Source: Actinomycetota bacterium
Lineage (GTDB): Bacteria > Actinomycetota > Actinomycetes > Mycobacteriales > Mycobacteriaceae
Assembly (NCBI GenBank): GCA_018268465.1
Contig: JAFDWN010000002.1
Coordinates: forward strand, 446,097-510,096
Direction: 5' to 3'
DNA: 64,000 bases
In this document: positions 8,291-16,809 of the stretch, piece after piece
How positions within the stretch are numbered: position 1 is the stretch's first letter
Layout of the letters: the number at the start of each line of letters is the position of its first letter
Notes under the pieces: generated by a model
What the model was told of the DNA's origin: nothing
What the model saw: the letters and a program-made list of their open reading frames with translations, nothing else
Database searches by the model: none
Made by a program: the position numbers and the translations under genes

Positions 8291-10509
8291 TGCTCTTGCA
8301 CCTCCCGTTCTGCTCTTGTCGCGATGAGCCCGGAGGGCTCGAACAGTCGTGACGCCACAGCCTCGTTTTCGGGGAGAGGAGGACCTTGGCCGCGAATCGC
8401 GCGAAGGGCCACGATCACTCCAGCGACGAAGATGACGATCACTAGCGCCGCGAACACGATCGACAGCGATCCTTGAATGAAGGTGTTGCGGACGATCTTG
8501 TCGACTTCGGAAGGGGTCTTCGCCGTCAGGCACAGCCTGCCGGCCTCCTGGGCGGCCCGGCAGATGCCGTGCTGTTTCCAGTACCCGAGCTTCGGGTCGG
8601 CCGACAAGATCTTCTGCCAGGACGCCGTCATCGTCACGATGAGGTCCCAGAGCAGCGGAACCGCGGGTATCCACGCCCATTTCAGTAGCCCGCCTTTGAT
8701 CACCGCGACGGCGACGACGGTCAGCGCGATGGCTGCCAGCAGTTGGTTGGCGATACCGAACAACGGGAAGAGGGTGTTGATCCCGCCGAGCGGATCGGTG
8801 ACCCCCATCAGCAGGATCGCGCCCCATGCAGCGACGATGACGATGCTGCAGATCCACGCGCCGACGCGCCAACTGGGGTTTTTCAGCATGCGCAGCGGAC
8901 CGCCGAAGTTGCTCAACCCGTCTGACAGCATGAAACGCGCCACCCGCGTCCCCGCGTCAACCGTAGTGAGGATGAACAGCGCCTCGAACATGAGGGCGAA
9001 GTGGTACCAGAACGCTTGGAGCGCTTCGCCGCCGAACACCCGGTGCAGCACTTCGGACATGCCGATCGCCAGGGTGGGTGCGCCGCCGGTGCGCGAGACG
9101 ATCGACTCTTCACCGACGTTCTCGGCGATTCTGGCGAGTTGGTCGGGCGTTATCGGGGCGCCGGACAATCGAAGTCCGTTGACGTATTCGGCTGCCGTCG
9201 CGCCGGTGGCTCCGGTTTGGGCCGAAGATGCGTTGATGGCGAAATACAGGTGCTGGTTCAGGATTGCCGCGGTGATGAGCGCCATGATGCCGACAAAAGA
9301 CTCGGTGAGCATGCCGCCATAGCCGATCAACCGCATCTGGCCTTCTTTCTTGAGCAGTTTCGGTGTGGTGCCTGACGAGATCAGGGCGTGAAACCCCGAG
9401 AGGGCGCCGCACGCGATCGTGATGAACAGGAATGGAAATAGTGAGCCCGCGAAGACGGGTCCGTTGCCGGTACTCGCGAATTGCGAGATCGCGGGCGCTT
9501 CAATGTTGGGTCGAGCGAGCAGGATTCCAAGCGCCAACAGTGCGACGGTGCCAACCTTCATAAAAGTCGACAGGTAGTCGCGTGGCGCCAGCAGGAACCA
9601 CACCGGCAGCACCGAGGCCGCGAAGCCGTAAACGATGATGCACCACGACAGCGACACCTTCGACAGCGTGAACCAGTCTGCGCCCCAAGCTGTTCCGGAA
9701 ACATAGCCGCCCATGATCACGGCGAGCAGAAGCAGTGTAACGCCGATGAGCGAGACTTCGGACACTCGGCCGGGACGGAAAAACCTCAGATACAGGCCCA
9801 TGAATATGGCGATGGGGATAGTCATCGCTATGGAAAAGACACCCCACGGGCTTTCGGCAAGCGCGCCTACCACAACCAGGGCCAGCACCGCGAGCAGGAT
9901 CACCATGATGACGAGGACGCCCACGATAGCCGCGGCGCCGCCTATCACCCCGAGTTCGTCCCGAGCCATCTGGCCGAGGGAGCGCCCGCGCCTACGCGTG
10001 GAAATCCACAGCACCAGATAGTCCTGAACACAGCCGGCGAACACTGCGCCGACGATGATCCATATCGTGCCCGGCAGATAGCCCATCTGCATGGCCAGCA
10101 CTGGGCCGATCAACGGGCCCGCACCTGCGATCGCCGCGAAGTGATGGCCGAACAGCACGCGCCGATCGGTCGGCATGTAGTCGACGGCGTTCTCGAAACG
10201 TTCTGCGGGCGTTGCATTGTCGTCGCGCGGACAGACAATCTTCATCTCGATCAGCCGCGCATAGAACCGGAATCCGATCACGTAGGTGCAGATTGCGGCG
10301 ATCACGAACCAGACGGCGTTTACGGTCTCACCGCGCAAGAATGCGATGACCGCCCACGCAATGGCGCCAAGAACTGCGATGATCCCGAAGACGATCTTGT
10401 GGCGGGCGGTGATCGGGGATCGATCGATGACGGCGACCGGCGGCATATCCTCGTCGGTACGGATGTAAGTGACGTTGCCGTGGGTCACTGACGCGACAGA
10501 CCGGGGCAT
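8236..10509 (-). CDS. cstA: CstA-family carbon-starvation transporter
   Basis: A large polytopic membrane protein of 757 residues with many helices, in family length range. The diagnostic N-terminal portion is present: FRFYARLIEMKIV, then the conserved VLFGHHFAAIAGAGPLIGPV, and LSGFHALISSGTTPKLL in the centre. The family is known for peptide or pyruvate uptake under carbon limitation. ATG 10509 is preferred over an in-frame GTG at 10524 because GGAAGG precedes it by seven bases and the GTG lies inside that site. It is followed by the overlapping YbdD-like gene and preceded by the shared 41-bp element. Confidence 0.93.
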   Translation of the reverse strand: MPRSVASVTHGNVTYIRTDEDMPPVAVIDRSPITARHKIVFGIIAVLGAIAWAVIAFLRGETVNAVWFVIAAICTYVIGFRFYARLIEMKIVCPRDDNATPAERFENAVDYMPTDRRVLFGHHFAAIAGAGPLIGPVLAMQMGYLPGTIWIIVGAVFAGCVQDYLVLWISTRRRGRSLGQMARDELGVIGGAAAIVGVLVIMVILLAVLALVVVGALAESPWGVFSIAMTIPIAIFMGLYLRFFRPGRVSEVSLIGVTLLLLAVIMGGYVSGTAWGADWFTLSKVSLSWCIIVYGFAASVLPVWFLLAPRDYLSTFMKVGTVALLALGILLARPNIEAPAISQFASTGNGPVFAGSLFPFLFITIACGALSGFHALISSGTTPKLLKKEGQMRLIGYGGMLTESFVGIMALITAAILNQHLYFAINASSAQTGATGATAAEYVNGLRLSGAPITPDQLARIAENVGEESIVSRTGGAPTLAIGMSEVLHRVFGGEALQAFWYHFALMFEALFILTTVDAGTRVARFMLSDGLSNFGGPLRMLKNPSWRVGAWICSIVIVAAWGAILLMGVTDPLGGINTLFPLFGIANQLLAAIALTVVAVAVIKGGLLKWAWIPAVPLLWDLIVTMTASWQKILSADPKLGYWKQHGICRAAQEAGRLCLTAKTPSEVDKIVRNTFIQGSLSIVFAALVIVIFVAGVIVALRAIRGQGPPLPENEAVASRLFEPSGLIATRAEREVQEQWDALAKSPIKSVGTGPR

Positions 10510-10557
10510 AAGGATTCCTTCCACGCGTTATGGACTCCACGAGCATCGCGTGGGCGC

Positions 10558-10598
10558 CTTTCGAACGACTTGTCCGCGTCTGAAAGGTTTTCGTAAGC
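10558..10598 (-). promoter_or_regulatory. 41-bp element upstream of cstA (copy 2)
   Basis: Counterpart of 7956-7996, with 30 of 41 bases identical. It lies in the 112-bp gap between cstA and the divergent methyltransferase gene, so a factor bound here could affect both. It ends 49 bp before the cstA start. Confidence 0.5.
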
Positions 10599-10621
10599 GC
10601 CACGATCTCCAATCGGCGATT

Positions 10622-11434
10622 GTGAAAGACACCATCTACACGCTCGGACACTCACGGGAAGAAACCAGCCGCATCGTTCGCCAAGCCGCGGTACTGCGAC
10701 CCATAACTCAACGTCTATTGGACAGCGCCGGAATCGGCCGCGGCATGCGCGTGCTGGACGTCGGCTGCGGCCCGGGCGACGTGACACTTCTCGTCGCCGA
10801 CGCGGTCGGCCCGACCGGCCATGTCACGGGCATCGACCCCGGCGGTGATGCCATCAGATTCGCACGCAGTCGAGCCGATGCAAGTCGCTACACCAATGCC
10901 GAATTCATCACCAGCAGTCTCGAGGACTTCCCCGCGTCGGAGCGATTCGACGCCGTCATCTTTCGGTACGTCCTCATCCACCAAAGCGACCCGCGGGGCT
11001 TCATCAGGTCGGCTTCGCAATTCGTCCGCAGCGGAGGCGTGCTCGCGATGCATGAGATGGATATCACCCGGGGCATGCACTCGTCTCCACGGCTTGGCGC
11101 TCTCCATGAGGCCGAACAGTGGGCGATGAGCGCGCTCTTCAATGTGGGAGCGGCCATTGGCGTCGGCGGCAGGCTCGTCTCGCTCTTCGCCGAAGCGGAC
11201 TTACCTACACCACAGCTGTTTTCAGAAACCATCGTGGAACGGGCGGGAGACGGGTTGATCTGCGGATGGATCGTCGACATCGTCCGATCGCTGATGCCTG
11301 AGCTCCGCAGAGCCGATCTCGTCCCACGCGACCTCGATATCGACGAGTTCGAAGGAAGGCTGGCTGCTGCGGCCGCACACCCACCCTGCCAAGTCGAGTT
11401 CGTCCCGCAAATGTGCGCGTGGGTGGCGCTATGA
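10622..11434 (+). CDS. Class I SAM-dependent methyltransferase
   Basis: A 270-residue methyltransferase of the UbiE/Methyltransf_11 type. The SAM-binding motif I is MRVLDVGCGPGDVTLLVAD, followed by the acidic residue of motif II in VTGIDPGG and an FDAVIFRYVLIHQSDP motif IV. The GTG at 10622 is the likely start, giving KDTIYTLGHSREETSRI, although no strong ribosome-binding site precedes it. It is divergent from cstA and convergent with the SARP regulator, whose stop overlaps its own. The substrate is unknown; a small-molecule target is more likely than protein or nucleic acid. Confidence 0.85.
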   Translation: MKDTIYTLGHSREETSRIVRQAAVLRPITQRLLDSAGIGRGMRVLDVGCGPGDVTLLVADAVGPTGHVTGIDPGGDAIRFARSRADASRYTNAEFITSSLEDFPASERFDAVIFRYVLIHQSDPRGFIRSASQFVRSGGVLAMHEMDITRGMHSSPRLGALHEAEQWAMSALFNVGAAIGVGGRLVSLFAEADLPTPQLFSETIVERAGDGLICGWIVDIVRSLMPELRRADLVPRDLDIDEFEGRLAAAAAHPPCQVEFVPQMCAWVAL

Positions 11435-13519
11435 ATCACGAGTCGCAGCAGCCTGCAGTGCGTCTCGTTCCCGTTCTACCCGCGTAGCTGCCGGAAGTAA
11501 GTCATAGGCATCGAGCGCCGCGCGCCACCATCGCCGGGCAGACTCCCGACTGCCTTGCCGCTCGGCCTGCTCGGCGGCGAGTCGACAGGCTTTGACAACC
11601 GCGATTGGGTCTACCGCCGGAAGCGCGGAGATCAAATGCTGAGCCCTGCGCGCCACCGCGTCATCTGCTCCTGAGTCGGACAGTGCCGCCGCGATCCCGG
11701 CATGCAGTCGCTGCACCTGCATCGCTGGCATGCTGGCGATGATTTCTTCGCGGAGGAGACTGTGCACGAAGGTGAACTCTTCATGGCAATACGCAGCGGT
11801 GAGAATTTGTTCGCGGACCGCCACATCCAAACACCGTGCGAGCTCGTCTAGGTCTTGACCCGTGCTGCGGGCGAGCAGGACGGTGTCGACGGTGTCGCCA
11901 ACCACCGCAGCGCTGCGCAGCATGTCCAGCGCGGTAGGCTCCATTCCGACTATTCGCCGCTTCAGCAGCGTTCTCACCGCCAGTGGAATCATCGCCTTCC
12001 ACTCCCGGCGAGGAAGACGCGCATATTCCAGAACGAAGAACGGATTGCCTCCGGTGCGCATCGTCAGTTCCGCGGCATCGTCCTCGGTGAGGGGGTCGGT
12101 GCAGACCTGGCTGGCCAGCGCACGAACCTCTGGCGCAGCTAGCGGCCCCACGGTGATACGCCGGTTGCCGTTGGCGCGGACAGCCGCCGACATCAACAGC
12201 TCGACGCCGTCGGTGTGCTGGCCGTCGCGCACGGTGGCCACGAACAGCAACGGCGCATTTCTCACGGCGCCAGCCAGATACGCCAGGCAGGCCATCGATG
12301 TCGCGTCGGCCCACTGGATATCGTCGATGACTATCGTCGTCGGCTGCAGGTGAGCCTCGAACAGTAGGTGCAGACGCTCATAGATGTGAAATCGCACGAT
12401 GGCGGGATCCTCGTCGCGGTGGGTAAACAACTCGTCGGTATCGGCACCCAGGGCGCGCGCTATTTGACGCATGGTCCACCAGGGGGGCGTGCTGCGCTCG
12501 TCCGGGCACGTCACCCAAACCGACGCTGCACCTGTAGACGCCGCCTTGGCAATCGATTCTTCGGCCAAGCGGGTCTTTCCGATTCCCGGTAGACCGGTCA
12601 GCACCAGCCACCTGGTCGCCCGCGTGGCGACATCGCCGAGAAGATCTGTGATGGCGGTTATTTCGCGGTGACGGCCAACCAGCTGGATACGCCGCACGAG
12701 GGAAACCGCCCTGGCAGAGCCGGGCTCGGCGGGTGCAGCCGGTGCCGGAACGTGCGGCCATCGAGCCAGTTCAGGCGCGTGGTGCAGAATCGCCGATTGC
12801 AACTCGCGCAGATCCTGGCCGGGATCTAAGCCGAGGTCATCAGACAGCTGCCTGGAGCATGCGGCGAAGGCGTCAAGCGCCTCGGGGCCGCGCCCGGCGC
12901 GATACAGCGCCATCATGTGTAACCAGCACCCGCGCTCGCGGTATGGGTCGGCGACGCGTAGCTGCGCAGCCTCGTTCAGCGCTTCCCCGAAGCGGTCAAA
13001 GGCCAACAGCGCCGTGACGTGATTCGCACTATTCTCGTTATTTAGCTCGTTGATCCGCGCGGCCTCGCCGCGGAACCACTCCGCCTCACCCAGGTCTTCG
13101 AGAAGCGGACCGCGCCAGAGCCGCAGCGCGGCTTCAGAGGCCGCGAGGGCGTCATGCCAACGCCCGACGTCGACGGCCGACCGCGCCGCCGAACTCTCGT
13201 TCTCGAACGCAGTGAGATCGATGTGCTCGGGATCAACGTCGAGAACATAACCGGGTGGGCGGCGCATGATCGGCCACGCACAGCCGGGCTGACCGCCCAG
13301 CACCTTACGCAACGAGGACACATGCACGTGTAGACCGGAGGTAGACCGGTCTGGCGCGTGAAGACCCCAAGCCGCCTCGACCAGCCGATCAGCGGATACG
13401 ACCCGCCCGCGAGCTAACAGCAGCGCGGCCAGCACAGCCCGCCGCTTGGGCGGACCGACGTCGATCCGTCCCGATTCGCTTTCGACTTCCAGCGGACCGA
13501 GTAACCGATACCGCACCAT
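11429..13519 (-). CDS. SARP/AfsR-like transcriptional regulator with AAA ATPase domain
   Basis: A 696-residue regulator. Residues 1-90 form an OmpR-type winged helix (RYRLLGPLEVE, PPKRRAVLAALLLARGRVV), followed to about residue 250 by a bacterial transcriptional activation (BTAD) domain. From about 285 there is a P-loop ATPase with Walker A LVLTGLPGIGKTRLAEE and Walker B-like TTIVIDDIQWAD. The C-terminus lacks the long TPR/LuxR part seen in larger relatives. ATG 13519 has AAGGG eight bases upstream; an ATG-less extension to 13558 is unlikely. It is the only obvious activator in the island, so control of cstA and the GMC operon through the shared 41-bp element is possible but only inferred from proximity. 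Confidence 0.85.
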   Translation of the reverse strand: MVRYRLLGPLEVESESGRIDVGPPKRRAVLAALLLARGRVVSADRLVEAAWGLHAPDRSTSGLHVHVSSLRKVLGGQPGCAWPIMRRPPGYVLDVDPEHIDLTAFENESSAARSAVDVGRWHDALAASEAALRLWRGPLLEDLGEAEWFRGEAARINELNNENSANHVTALLAFDRFGEALNEAAQLRVADPYRERGCWLHMMALYRAGRGPEALDAFAACSRQLSDDLGLDPGQDLRELQSAILHHAPELARWPHVPAPAAPAEPGSARAVSLVRRIQLVGRHREITAITDLLGDVATRATRWLVLTGLPGIGKTRLAEESIAKAASTGAASVWVTCPDERSTPPWWTMRQIARALGADTDELFTHRDEDPAIVRFHIYERLHLLFEAHLQPTTIVIDDIQWADATSMACLAYLAGAVRNAPLLFVATVRDGQHTDGVELLMSAAVRANGNRRITVGPLAAPEVRALASQVCTDPLTEDDAAELTMRTGGNPFFVLEYARLPRREWKAMIPLAVRTLLKRRIVGMEPTALDMLRSAAVVGDTVDTVLLARSTGQDLDELARCLDVAVREQILTAAYCHEEFTFVHSLLREEIIASMPAMQVQRLHAGIAAALSDSGADDAVARRAQHLISALPAVDPIAVVKACRLAAEQAERQGSRESARRWWRAALDAYDLLPAATRVERERDALQAAATRDS

Positions 13520-13669
13520 GCAACCAACCCTTGTCACAGCACCCACGCAGTCCGACACCGTCGGCGGAACATCGGGCAGCTACCCAATCAGGCACAGAGG
13601 CCATCAGACGCATAAATAGTGTGCGGGACTACACCGACCGTTACGCGATAACCCGGAAATCTTCGTCGC

Positions 13670-14020
13670 TTGTCGGCGCGGGCGGCGATGGGGTCGGACC
13701 ACGCCACCGCGCTACGCGACGCATTCCTGCGGCTCGGCGTCGACCACGAACCCAGCGCAGGCCGCCGCTGGACACGCATCGCCCCACAGCACCGCGGCAC
13801 GCGCCGAACTGCAACCATCGCCGCGGTCGCCTACTACTGCGAAGAAGACACCGTGCGCGCCGGCTCGGCGCTCGGCGACGCCGTAGTCGCCACCGACGAC
13901 AGCGTGTTACCTGGATTCGCCGAAATCATCTACACCGCCCTAAAACCAGGAATGCCGCCATCGCGCATCCGCTCGGTCATCCCCAACCGCACTGCTCCGA
14001 TACCGGGCACCACGCTCTAG
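13670..14020 (+). pseudogene. DUF4192-like C-terminal fragment
   Basis: The 116-codon frame resembles the end of actinobacterial DUF4192 proteins: ATIAAVAYYCEEDTVRAG, then LPGFAEIIYTALKPGMPPSR. Full-length members are much longer, so the N-terminal part is missing. Its TAG stop sits exactly on the TA dinucleotide where the IS630 element inserted; because the base after the target is also G, the stop is unchanged by the insertion. The first residues have no ribosome-binding site. The family call is from pattern only. Confidence 0.45.
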
Positions 14021-15117
14021 TGTCCTGAGTCATTAATTCGGGTGCAGTAGTTGCCGATGCTGGTCAGGATTTGGTCGGCGGTCTTGGTCCAGACGTAGGG
14101 GCGTGGGTTGTCGTTCCACGTGTCGATCCAGTTGCGGATGTCGGTGTTGAGTTGGCGGACCGAGGTGTGGGTGCCGCGGCGCAGTTTCTTGGTGGTCAGC
14201 TCGGAGAACCAGCGTTCGACGAGGTTGAGCCAGGAGGAACTGGTCGGGGTGAAGTGCAGGACGAAGCGGGGATGGTGTGTCAGCCAGCGCTTTACTGCCG
14301 GGGTCTTGTGGGTGGAGGCGTTGTCGAGCACGACGTGGCAGTCCAGATCGGCGGGGACGTTGGCGTCGATCTTCTTGAGGAACGCCAGGAATTCCTGGGA
14401 GCGGTGTCGGGCGTGCAGGGAGCCGATAACCTGGCCGGTGGCCAGGTCGAGGGCCGCGTACAGGCTCGAGGTGCCGTGGCGGACGTAGTCGTGGCTGGCC
14501 CGCGCCGCAGTGCCGGGCAGCATCGGGAACACCGGCTGCGTTCGGTTGAGGGCGTGGATCTGGGTTTTCTCGTCGACGCAGAGCACCACGGCCCGTTCCG
14601 GTGGGTCCAGGTAGAGGCCGACGACGTCGCGGACCTTCTCCACGAACAACGGATCCTTGGACAGCGTCCACGAATCCTGTATGTGCGGTGCCAGTCCGAA
14701 GGCCCGCCAGACGCGGGAGACCATCGACTGGCTCAACCCGAGATGATCGGCCATCGACCGGGTCGACCAGTGCGTGGCATCCGGCGGGGTGGTCTCCAGC
14801 GTCGCGGTGATCAAGTCTTTGATCTTCTCGTCGCCGACCACCCGGGGCCGGCCCGGACGGGGCTCATCGAGCAGTCCGTCGAGGCGCTCGACGACGAACC
14901 GATTACGCCAGCGGCGCACCGTCGTGATCGACAACTCCAGCCGATCAGCCAACTCCGTATTGGAGCCACCGTCAGCTGCTGCCAACACAATTCGCGCTCT
15001 CATCGCCAAGCCGGCCGCGCTGGTCCGTCGCCGGGCCCAGCCCTCCAACTCGGCCCGCTCGTCAGGGGTCAACACAATCTCGGCAGCACGAGGAGTCGGC
15101 ACGACCCAGTTTAACAA
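14017..15117 (-). CDS. IS630-family DDE transposase
   Basis: A 366-residue transposase. The N-terminal helix-turn-helix segment (residues 15-90) carries LTPDERAELEGWARRRTSA, and a second HTH follows near 120-145. The DDE catalytic triad is readable as D182 (VDEKTQ), D265 (VVLDNASTHKT) and E301 (WLNLVERWFS); the 35-residue spacing between the last two is typical of the family. The frame begins with TTG at 15117; GTG at 15102 is an alternative. The stop codon TAG is completed outside the element by the TA target duplication and preceding C, so another insertion site could change the C-terminus. Confidence 0.93.
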   Translation of the reverse strand: MLNWVVPTPRAAEIVLTPDERAELEGWARRRTSAAGLAMRARIVLAAADGGSNTELADRLELSITTVRRWRNRFVVERLDGLLDEPRPGRPRVVGDEKIKDLITATLETTPPDATHWSTRSMADHLGLSQSMVSRVWRAFGLAPHIQDSWTLSKDPLFVEKVRDVVGLYLDPPERAVVLCVDEKTQIHALNRTQPVFPMLPGTAARASHDYVRHGTSSLYAALDLATGQVIGSLHARHRSQEFLAFLKKIDANVPADLDCHVVLDNASTHKTPAVKRWLTHHPRFVLHFTPTSSSWLNLVERWFSELTTKKLRRGTHTSVRQLNTDIRNWIDTWNDNPRPYVWTKTADQILTSIGNYCTRINDSGH

Positions 15118-15145
15118 CTAGATTGCAATTAATGACTCAGGACAC
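14020..15145. mobile_element. Complete IS630-family insertion sequence (1,126 bp)
   Basis: The element is bounded by perfect 19-bp terminal inverted repeats, GTGTCCTGAGTCATTAATT at 14020-14038 and its reverse complement at 15127-15145. A TA dinucleotide flanks each end (14018-14019 and 15146-15147), the duplicated TA target characteristic of IS630/Tc1-mariner elements. The single transposase frame is intact, so the copy could be recent and active. Confidence 0.93.
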
Positions 15146-15148
15146 TAG

Positions 15149-15738
15149 CAGATCTTCACGAGCCGGCCAGGTGCCCTACCAATGGCCCGGCCGGCATACC
15201 TGTATCGCGGCCTACCACTCGACGATTGCGGTGCCGGTGCCAAATCCCACACGTGCACGTTGGCAAGCCAAGCGACACGACCTAGCTGGACGAAGAGCGC
15301 CGCCGACGCCAACTCGATCTTCACCATCACACTCTCCAACATCCCTATTGCATCAATCCTTCGATCCCCACTCACGACGCCACGCCACCCAACTCCTCAC
15401 CCACCGCCCCATTGCCCAACACCATCAACCTCCTCCCGACCAAAAACCGCACGGGCACATTGGCACAGGGGGTGCAATGCTGATTGCGGCTGCCGCGACG
15501 AAACACTTTCGGCAGCAGTCGGATTAGCATTGAAGGCTGCGCCCCCGTCCGCATGCCTCGGCGGTTATGTGTTGGCCGATCAGACCCACGCATGGAATGC
15601 TTCGCGTGCCTTTTCTCGTCCTGAGGAGGCTCAGGACCAGTACTCATCCCAACGCGCTGACGGCTCGGCGCGTTCCTAGACCTGCCGCAGACTGTGTCCG
15701 CGGCACGTGAATTCTGACCCCGGCGCGCCGCCAGGGGG
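15149..15738. other. 590-bp stretch without a convincing gene
   Basis: Between the IS630 right end and the DUF4062 gene only short frames occur on both strands (under 100 codons), with uneven codon usage and no recognisable motifs or good ribosome-binding sites. The base composition is patchier than in the flanking genes (C-rich, A-rich runs). It probably represents decayed sequence. Confidence 0.5.
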
Positions 15739-16389
15739 TCAATTTTCAGCCGCCGCCGACAGACTGGGCGCGTTCGTCACGCCGGTACCCAGCACGTGGA
15801 ATTCGAGCACCGGCGCGGATACCCAGGCCGACACGGTGCGGTTGCGCCCGCCGACGAACCGGCTTGCCGGAATTGTGGCCGCAGAAAGCTCGACCTCGCT
15901 CAACCACGGCACCGTCACAGGTTCCTGCGGTGTTGTGCGCGGAATCGGACCCCGTTCTGCGTCAAGTGCTTTCAGCGCTTCACCGACCGCCTGATTGCAA
16001 CTGGCCGGGTCGGTGAACGAGCGCCACAGGCGCCCGTTTACGTAGTGGCCGACCTCCCGCTTGAAATCAGCCTGGGCCGGTTCGTCTTCCTCATCAACAA
16101 GCTTGTTGAACACCAGGATGGGGATGCCACGTTGACGAGCGCGCCGGAACTCCTCCGCCGTCGGCGACAGACCGGTATCGGGAAACGGTGTCCCATAACG
16201 CGGGCCAAGCAACAGGACGTATACATCGGCCGCCTCGACTCCAGCCGGGCATGCCTCCCGGCTCGACCGGTCCTGAGCTTCGAAGTCCTCGAACCTCAGC
16301 GGCTCGTGATCGAACAACCTCAGGAACGGTGGGAGGCCCCTGCGCTCCTCCTTGAGCAGGTGCGTGACCGAGGAGATGAAGACCTTCAT
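15739..16389 (-). CDS. DUF4062-domain protein (TIR/SLOG-like, defence-associated family)
   Basis: A 216-residue protein. It begins MKVFISSVTHLLKEERRGL, the DUF4062 hallmark (KVFISS followed by an EER helix), and continues with ADVYVLLLGPRYG and GIPILVFNKL, the alternating strand-helix pattern of this TIR/nucleoside-deoxyribosyltransferase-like fold, to about residue 130. The remaining part is unassigned. ATG 16389 has AGAGGAG five bases upstream. DUF4062 domains are often the N-terminal sensor of larger NTPases near defence genes; here no NTPase domain follows, so the protein is either a short form or truncated. It is divergent from the adjacent toxin-antitoxin operon. Confidence 0.7.
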   Translation of the reverse strand: MKVFISSVTHLLKEERRGLPPFLRLFDHEPLRFEDFEAQDRSSREACPAGVEAADVYVLLLGPRYGTPFPDTGLSPTAEEFRRARQRGIPILVFNKLVDEEDEPAQADFKREVGHYVNGRLWRSFTDPASCNQAVGEALKALDAERGPIPRTTPQEPVTVPWLSEVELSAATIPASRFVGGRNRTVSAWVSAPVLEFHVLGTGVTNAPSLSAAAEN

Positions 16390-16449
16390 GCCGCTCCTCT
16401 GCAGTAGTCGATCGATCAGCGGATCCGTTATGGCACACGGGCGCGGTTG

Positions 16450-16487
16450 AAAGTGTATTGCACTTTCCGGAAATTGTCATACACTTT
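16450..16487. promoter_or_regulatory. Palindromic operator of the toxin-antitoxin operon
   Basis: AAAGTGTAT (16450-16458) and ATACACTTT (16479-16487) are perfect inverted repeats. A third half-site, CACTTT (16461-16466), pairs with the first at closer spacing. The array sits 5-42 bp before the toxin start, in the divergent gap to the DUF4062 gene. This suits autoregulation by the ribbon-helix-helix antitoxin. Confidence 0.65.
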
Positions 16488-16491
16488 ACGG

Positions 16492-16788
16492 GTGCAGATC
16501 GTGATCCGATCCAGCGCGCGCGCACACCTCATCACCGATGAAGAAGCGAGGACCGTGATCGCATATCCCGCGTTGCGCGTCGGGCTTGCTCCCCGGCGAG
16601 CGAACACGGCGCCCGTGCTGTTCATCGGGCCAGCCGCCGCCAACCAGCCGTGGATCGAGGTCATCGCCGACCTCACCGACCCCAACGTCGCCGAGGTATT
16701 CCACGCAATGATGCTGCGCTCCGGCCTCATCACCCGCCTCGGCCTCGACTCGCTGGTAGATCCCGACTACGGCCCTCAGCGGGCCTGA
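16492..16788 (+). CDS. Putative toxin of a toxin-antitoxin pair
   Basis: A 98-residue protein with the layout of small actinobacterial toxins encoded before RHH antitoxins: VIRSSARAHLITDEEARTV at the start, a central LFIGPAA strand with WIEVIADL, and VFHAMMLR near the end, equivalent to the V-I-H-A-M-x-x-R motif of that group (related to the BrnT/DUF4258-like fold). GTG 16492 or 16501 may be used; neither has a strong ribosome-binding site, and the promoter palindrome is immediately upstream. The gene order toxin then antitoxin, 21 bp apart, supports the role. The activity (probably RNase-like) is inferred. Confidence 0.6.
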   Translation: MQIVIRSSARAHLITDEEARTVIAYPALRVGLAPRRANTAPVLFIGPAAANQPWIEVIADLTDPNVAEVFHAMMLRSGLITRLGLDSLVDPDYGPQRA

Positions 16789-16809
16789 TCATTGAAAGGA
16801 ATCATCGAC

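Noticed and set aside
14071-15114. 347-codon plus-strand frame in the IS element
   Set aside because: Antisense shadow of the DDE transposase, whose catalytic residues are all in the minus frame.
15372-15647. 91-codon minus-strand frame in the gap after the IS
   Set aside because: No family motif, irregular codon use and no ribosome-binding site.
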